This document shows positions 57,401 to 64,000 of a DNA stretch of 64,000 nt, piece after piece; the first letter of the stretch is position 1, and each line of letters opens with the position of its first letter. The stretch spans positions 3,440,643 to 3,504,642 of the forward strand of contig OY987227.1 of NCBI GenBank assembly GCA_963920705.1, in the 5' to 3' direction. Origin of the DNA: Odiellus spinosus (Eukaryota; Arthropoda; Arachnida; Opiliones; Phalangiidae). The notes under the pieces are model-generated. The model did no database searches and was not told where the DNA came from. It saw only the letters and a list, made by a program, of their open reading frames with translations. The translations under genes were made by a program, and so were the position numbers.

Positions 57401-60400
57401 CTGATTCGAAAAACCTGATTCGAAAAACCTGATTCGAAAAACCTGATTCGAAAAACCTGATTCGAAAAACCTGATTCGAAAAACCTGATTCGAAAAACCT
57501 GATTCGAAAAACCTGATTCGAAAAACCTGATTCGAAAAACCTGATTCGAAAAACCTGATTCGAAAAACCTGATTCGAAAAACCTGATTCGAAAAACCTGT
57601 TTCGAAAAACCTGTTTCGAAAAACCTGATTGGAAAAACCTGATTGGAAAAACCTGATTGGAAAAACCTGATTGGAAAAACCTGATTGGAAAAACCTGATT
57701 GGAAAAACCTGATTGGAAAAACCTGATTGGAAAAACCTGATTGGAAAAACCTGATTGGAAAAACCTGATTGGAAAAACCTGATTGGAAAAACCTGATTGG
57801 AAAAACCTGATTGGAAAAACCTGATTGGAAAAACCTGATTGGAAAAACCTGATTGGAAAAACCTGATTGGAAAAACCTGATTGGAAAAACCTGATTGGAA
57901 AAACCTGATTGGAAAAACCTGATTGGAAAAACCTGATTGGAAAAACCTGATTGGAAAAACCTGATTGGAAAAACCTGATTGGAAAAACCTGATTGGAAAA
58001 ACCTGATTGGAAAAACCTGATTGGAAAAACCTGATTGGAAAAACCTGATTGGAAAAACCTGATTGGAAAAACCTGATTGGAAAAACCTGATTGGAAAAAC
58101 CTGATTGGAAAAACCTGATTGGAAAAACCTGATTTGAAAAACCTGATTTGAAAAACCTGATTTGAAAAACCTGATTTGAAAAACCTGATTTGAAAAACCT
58201 GATTTGAAAAACCTGTTTTGAAAAACCTGTTTTGAAAAACCTGTTTTGAAAAACCTGTTTTGAAAAACCTGATTTGAAAAACCTGATTTGAAAAACCTGA
58301 TTTGAAAAACCTGATTTGAAAAACCTGATTTGAAAAACCTGATTTGAAAAACCTGATTTGAAAAACCTGATTTGAAAAACCTGATTTGAAAAACCTGATT
58401 TGAAAAACCTGATATGAAAAACCTGATTTGAAAAACCTGATTTGAAAAACCTGATTTGAAAAACCTGATTTGAAAAACCTGATTTGAAAAACCTGATTTG
58501 AAAAACCTGATTTGAAAAACCTGATTTGAAAAACCTGATTTCAAAAACCTGATTTCAAAAACCTGATTGGGAAAAACCTGATTGGAAAAACCTGATTGGA
58601 AAAAACCTGATTGGAAAAAACCTGATTGGAAAAAACCTGATTGGAAAAAACCTGATTGGAAAAAACCTGACTGGAAAAAACCTGATTGGAAAAAACCTGA
58701 TTGGAAAAAACCTGATTGGAAAAAACCTGATTGGAAAAAACCTGATTGGAAAAAACCTGATTGGAAAAAACCTGATTGGAAAAAACATGATTGGAAAAAC
58801 ATGATTGGAAAAACATGATTGGAAAAACCCTGATTGGAAAAACCCTGATTGGAAAAAACCTGATTGGAAAAAACCTGATTGGAAAAAACCTGATTGGAAA
58901 AAACCTGATTGGAAAAAACCTGATTGGAAAAAACCTGATTGGAAAAAACCTGATTGGAAAAAACCTGATTGGAAAAAACCTGATTGGAAAAAACCTGATT
59001 GGAAAAAACCTGATTGGAAAAAACCTGATTGGAAAAAACCTGATTGGAAAAAACCTGATTGGAAAAAACCTGATTGGAAAAAACCTGATTGGAAAAAACC
59101 TGATTGGAAAAAACCTGATTGGAAAAAACCTGATTGGAAAAAACCTGATTGGAAAAAACCTGATTGGAAAAAACCTGATTGGAAAAAACCTGATTGGAAA
59201 AAACCTGATTGGAAAAAACCTGATTGGAAAAAACCTGATTGGAAAAAACCTGATTGGAAAAAACCTGATTGGAAAAAACCTGATTGGAAAAAACCTGATT
59301 GGAAAAAACCTGATTGGAAAAAACCTGATTGGAAAAAACCTGATTGGAAAAAACCTGATTGGAAAAAACCTGATTGGAAAAAACCTGATTGGAAAAAACC
59401 TGATTGGAAAAAACCTGATTGGAAAAAACCTGATTGGAAAAAACCTGATTGGAAAAAACCTGATTGGAAAAAACCTGATTGGAAAAAACCTGATTGGAAA
59501 AAACCTGATTGGAAAAAACCTGATTGGAAAAAACCTGATTGGAAAAAACCTGATTGGAAAAAACCTGATTGGAAAAAACCTGATTGGAAAAAACCTGATT
59601 GGAAAAAACCTGATTGGAAAAAACCTGATTGGAAAAAACCTGATTGGAAAAAACCTGATTGGAAAAAACCTGATTGGAAAAAACCTGATTGGAAAAAACC
59701 TGATTGGAAAAAACCTGATTGGAAAAAACCTGATTGGAAAAAACCTGATTGGAAAAAACCTGATTGGAAAAAACCTGATTTGAAAAACCTGATTTGGAAA
59801 AACCTGATTGGAAAAACCTGATTTGGAAAAACCTGATTGGAAAAACCTGATTGGAAAAACCTGATTGGAAAAACCTGATTGGAAAAACCTGATTGGAAAA
59901 ACCTGATTGGAAAAACCTGATTGGAAAAACCTGATTGGAAAAACCTGATTGGAAAAACCTGATTGGAAAAACCTGATTGGAAAAACCTGATTGGAAAAAC
60001 CTGATTGGAAAAACCTGATTGGAAAAACCTGATTGGAAAAACCTGATTGGAAAAACCTGATTGGAAAAACCTGATTGGAAAAACCTGATTGGAAAAACCT
60101 GATTGGAAAAACCTGATTGGAAAAACCTGATTGGAAAAACCTGATTGGAAAAACCTGATTGGAAAAACCTGATTGGAAAAACCTGATTGGAAAAACCTGA
60201 TTGGAAAAACCTGATTGGAAAAACCTGATTGGAAAAACCTGATTTGAAAAACCTGATTTGAAAAACCTGATTTGAAAAACCTGATTTGAAAAACCTGATT
60301 GGAAAAACCTGATTTCAAAAACCTGATTTGGAAAAACCTGATTTGAAAAACCTGATTTGAAAAACCTGATTTGAAAAACCTGATTTGAAAAACCTGATTT

Positions 60401-60640
60401 GAAAAACCTGATTTGAAAAACCTGATTTGAAAAACCTGATTTGAAAAACCTGATTTCAAAAACCTGATTTCAAAAACCTGATTTGAAAAACCTGATTTGA
60501 AAAACCTGATTTGAAAAACCTGATTTCAAAAACCTGATTTCAAAAACCTGATTTCAAAAACCTGATTTCAAAAACCTGATTTCAAAAACCTGATTTCAAA
60601 AACCTGATTTCAAAAACCTGATTTCAAAAACCTGATTTCA
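51475..60640. repeat. ~9.2-kb array of a 14-bp unit with higher-order structure
   Basis: About 640 copies of CCTGATTGGAAAAA and its variants (GATTTG, GATTCG, GATTTC, TTTTG, GATATG) plus 15-bp forms (GATTTGGAAAAA and GATTGGAAAAAA). Variants come in blocks. The block order TTC, TTGG(15), TGG, TCG, TGG, TTG, ATATG, TTG, TTC, TGGG, A6(15) recurs three times (about 52487-54675, 54675-56440 in shortened form, 56640-58785). A homogeneous 15-bp block fills about 58825-59780. Continuous frames up to 1352 codons follow from a stop-free repeat and are not genes. Confidence 0.97.
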
Positions 60641-63600
60641 AGTGAGTGAGTGAGTGGAGTGAGTGAGTGAGTGGAGTGAGTGAGTGAGTGGAGTGAGTGA
60701 GTGGAGTGAGTGAGTGAGTGGAGTGAGTGAGTGAGTGGAGTGAGTGAGTGAGTGGAGTGAGTGAGTGAGTGGAGTGAGTGAGTGAGTGGAGTGAGTGAGT
60801 GAGTGGAGTGAGTGAGTGAGTGGAGTGAGTGAGTGAGTGGAGTGAGTGAGTGAGTGGAGTGAGTGAGTGGAGTGAGTGAGTGGAGTGAGTGAGTGGAGTG
60901 AGTGAGTGGAGTGAGTGAGTGGAGTGAGTGAGTGAGTGGAGTGAGTGAGTGAGTGGAGTGAGTGAGTGGAGTGAGTGAGTGAGTGGAGTGAGTGAGTGGA
61001 GTGAGTGAGTGGAGTGAGTGAGTGGAGTGAGTGAGTGGAGTGAGTGAGTGGAGTGAGTGAGTGGAGTGAGTGAGTGGAGTGAGTGAGTGGAGTGAGTGAG
61101 TGGAGTGAGTGAGTGGAGTGAGTGAGTGGAGTGAGTGAGTGGAGTGGAGTGAGTGAGTGGAGTGAGTGAGTGGAGTGAGTGAGTGGAGTGAGTGAGTGGA
61201 GTGAGTGAGTGGAGTGAGTGAGTGGAGTGAGTGAGTGGAGTGAGTGAGTGGAGTGAGTGAGTGGAGTGAGTGAGTGGAGTGAGTGAGTGGAGTGAGTGAG
61301 NNNNNNNNNNNNNNNNNNNNNNNNNNNNNNNNNNNNNNNNNNNNNNNNNNNNNNNNNNNNNNNNNNNNNNNNNNNNNNNNNNNNNNNNNNNNNNNNNNNN
61401 NNNNNNNNNNNNNNNNNNNNNNNNNNNNNNNNNNNNNNNNNNNNNNNNNNNNNNNNNNNNNNNNNNNNNNNNNNNNNNNNNNNNNNNNNNNNNNNNNNNN
61501 GAGTGAGTGGAAGTGAGTGAGTGGAGTGAGTGGAGTGAGTGAGTGGAAGTGAGTGAGTGGAGTGAGTGAGTGGAGTGAGTGAGTGGAGTGAGTGAGTGGA
61601 GTGAGTGAGTGAGTGGAGTGAGTGAGTGGAGTGAGTGAGTGGAGTGAGTGAGTGGAGTGAGTGAGTGGAGTGAGTGAGTGGAGTGAGTGAGTGGAGTGAG
61701 TGAGTGGAGTGAGTGAGTGGAGTGAGTGAGTGGAGTGTAGTGAGTGGAGTGAGTGAGTGGAAGTGAGTGAGTGGAGTGAGTGAGTGGAGTGAGTGAGTGG
61801 AGTGAGTGAGTGGAGTGAGTGAGTGAGTGGAGTGAGTGAGTGGAGTGAGTGAGTGGTGGAGTGAGTGAGTGAGTGAGTGGAGTGAGTGAGTGGAGTGAGT
61901 GAGTGGGGAGTGAGTGAGTGGAGTGAGTGAGTGAGTGGAGTGAGTGAGTGAGTGGAGTGTGAGTGAGTGAGTGGAGTGAGTGAGTGAGTGGAGTGAGTGA
62001 GTGAGTGGAGTGAGTGAGTGAGTGGAGTGAGTGAGTGAGTGGAGTGAGTGAGTGGAGTGAGTGAGTGAGTGAGTGGAGTGAGTGAGTGAGTGGAGTGAGT
62101 GAGTGGAGTGAGTGAGTGGAGTGAGTGAGTGGAGTGAGTGAGTGGAGTGAGTGAGTGGAGTGAGTGAGTGGAGTGAGTGGAGTGAGTGAGTGGAGTGAGT
62201 GAGTGGAGTGAGTGAGTGGAGTGAGTGAGTGGAGTGAGTGAGTGGAGTGAGTGAGTGGAGTGAGTGAGTGGAGTGAGTGAGTGGAGTGAGTGAGTGAGTG
62301 GAGTGAGTGAGTGGAGTGAGTGAGTGGAGTGAGTGAGTGGAGTGAGTGAGTGGAGTGAGTGAGTGGAGTGAGTGAGTGGAGTGAGTGAGTGGAGTGAGTG
62401 AGTGGAGTGAGTGAGTGGAGTGAGTGAGTGGAGTGAGTGAGTGGAGTGAGTGAGTGGAGTGAGTGAGTGGAGTGGTGAGTGAGTGGATGTGAGTGAGTGG
62501 AGTGAGTGAGTGGAGTGAGTGAGTGGAGTGAGTGAGTGGAGTGAGTGAGTGGAGTGAGTGAGTGGAGTGAGTGAGTGGAAGTGAGTGAGTGGAGTGAGTG
62601 AGTGGAGTGAGTGAGTGGAGTGAGTGAGTGGAGTGAGTGAGTGGAGTGAGTGAGTGAGTGAGTGAGTGGAGTGAGTGAGTGGAGTGAGTGAGTGGAGTGA
62701 GTGAGTGGAGTGAGTGAGTGGAGTGAGTGAGTGGAGTGAGTGAGTGGAGTGAGTGAGTGAGTGAGTGAGTGGAGTGAGTGAGTGGAGTGAGTGAGTGGAG
62801 TGAGTGAGTGAGTGAGTGAGTGGAGTGAGTGAGTGGAGTGAGTGAGTGGAGTGAGTGGTGAGTGAGTGAGTGAGTGAGTGGAGTGAGTGAGTGGAGTGAG
62901 TGAGTGGAGTGAGTGAGTGGAGTGAGTGAGTGGAGTGGAGTGAGTGGAGTGAGTGAGTGGAGTGAGTGAGTGGAGTGAGTGAGTGGAGTGAGTGAGTGAG
63001 AGTGAGTGAGTGGGAGTGAGTGAGTGGAGTGAGTGAGTGGAGTGAGTGAGTGAGTGGAGTGAGTGAGTGGAAGTGAGTGAGTGGAGTGAGTGAGTGAGTG
63101 AGTGAGTGAGTGAGTGAGTGGAGTGAGTGAGTGAGTGGAGTGAGTGAGTGAGTGGAGTGAGTGAGTGAGTGAGTGGAGTGAGTGAGTGAGTGGAGTGAGT
63201 GAGTGAGTGGAGTGAGTGAGTGAGTGAGTGAGTGAGTGAGTGGAGTGAGTGAGTGGAGTGAGTGAGTGGAGTGAGTGAGTGGAGTGAGTGAGTGAGTGAG
63301 TGAGTGAGTGAGTGAGTGAGTGAGTGAGTGAGTGAGTGAGTGAGTGAGTGAGTGGAGTGAGTGAGTGAGTGGAGTGAGTGAGTGAGTGGAGTGGAGTGAG
63401 TGAGTGGAGTGAGTGAGTGGAGTGAGTGAGTGGAGTGAGTGAGTGGAGTGAGTGAGTGGAGTGAGTGAGTGGAGTGAGTGAGTGGAGTGAGAGTGAGTGA
63501 GTGAGTGAGTGGAGTGAGTGAGTGGAGTGAGTGAGTGGAGTGAGTGAGTGGAGTGAGTGAGTGAGTGGAGTGAGTGAGTGGAGTGAGTGAGTGGAGTGAG

Positions 63601-64000
63601 TGAGTGGAGTGAGTGAGTGGAGTGAGTGAGTGGAGTGAGTGAGTGGAGTGAGTGAGTGGAGTGGAGTGAGTGGAGTGAGTGAGTGAGTGAGTGAGTGGAG
63701 TGAGTGAGTGAGTGAGTGAGTGAGTGAGTGAGTGGAGTGTGAGTGAGTGAGTGAGTGAGTGAGTGAGTGGAGTGAGTGAGTGAGTGGAGTGAGTGAGTGG
63801 GAGTGAGTGAGTGAGTGGAGTGAGTTGAGTGAGTGAGTGTGAGTGAGTGGAGTGAGTGAGTGAGTGAGTGAGTGAGTGAGTGGAGTGAGTGAGTGGAGTG
63901 AGGTGAGTGGAGTGGTGAGTGAGTGGAGTGAGTGAGTGGAGTGAGTGAGTGGAGTGAGTGAGTGGAGTGAGTGAGTGGAGTGAGTGAGTGGAGTGAGTGA
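60641..64000. repeat. GGAGTGAGTGAGT array (13/17-bp units)
   Basis: Units of GGAGTGAGTGAGT, often extended by one or more GAGT, continue to the window end. The right boundary is outside the window. After the gap the array contains many irregular units (GGAAGTGAG, GGTGAG, GATGTG), absent before it. Confidence 0.96.
61301..61500. other. Assembly gap of 200 N
   Basis: Exactly 200 N inside the GAGTG array, so the array length is unknown. The round size suggests a placeholder. Confidence 0.99.

Noticed and set aside
51464..60459. Very long open frames (up to 1352 codons) in the 14-bp array
   Set aside because: A stop-free 14-bp or 15-bp unit keeps several frames open on both strands. There are no non-repeat codons, start context or splice signals.

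Overview
The window is repeat-dominated nuclear DNA of an animal, most likely an arthropod and probably an insect. The evidence is spliceosomal (GT..AG) introns in a protein-primed DNA polymerase gene, Polinton/adintovirus-type genes with animal-type architecture, a P-superfamily transposase, Tx1-clade LINEs and scattered CCTAACC runs. The species cannot be named from this. There is no convincing ordinary host gene. Nearly everything is mobile DNA, relics of it, or satellite.

Layout. 1-884: six-copy satellite (about 148 bp unit). 885-4390: short palindromic satellites, a duplicated exon-like segment and a purine-rich array. 4391-30207: three Tx1-like LINEs, all on the minus strand and head to tail, each ending in a TC/GA microsatellite. 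LINE1 (5041-11431) has both ORFs open. LINE2 (12020-25240) is broken, carries a GC-rich SINE-like insert in ORF2, and is split near the ORF1 start by a complete 7296-bp Polinton-type element (17620-24915). That element has 769-bp near-identical terminal inverted repeats and a 6-bp target duplication, and its only recognisable gene is an intron-bearing DNA polymerase B with frameshifts. LINE3 (25278-30207) is a decayed chimera of two copies.

31290-37060 holds inverted copies of a repeat that starts with a CTTTAG-centred palindrome. They enclose a LINE fragment, a second GC-rich SINE-like copy and a P-superfamily transposase relic. 37090-38149 is an unrecognised, probably spliced minus-strand gene. 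39139-49700 is the decayed relic of a virus-like Polinton/adintovirus: a small basic capsid-associated protein, a conserved hypothetical protein, integrase with chromodomain, penton-like, pVI-like, major capsid and adenain-like protease genes on the plus strand, and DNA polymerase B on the minus strand. It is interrupted by other insertions. One of these is a SINE (48548-48866) whose first ~45 nt fold like the 5' domain of the SRP (7SL) RNA Alu domain.

50466-51475 is a third member of the palindrome-headed repeat family, ending in a ~50-bp minisatellite. 51475-60640 is a ~9.2-kb array of a 14-bp unit with higher-order organisation. 60641-64000 is a GAGTG-rich array containing a 200-N gap. The long open frames in these arrays are by-products of the repeat and are not called as genes.

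The strongest leads are the target-specific LINE tandem in TC microsatellite, the polymerase-only Polinton with one end apparently copied from the other, and the 7SL-headed SINE.
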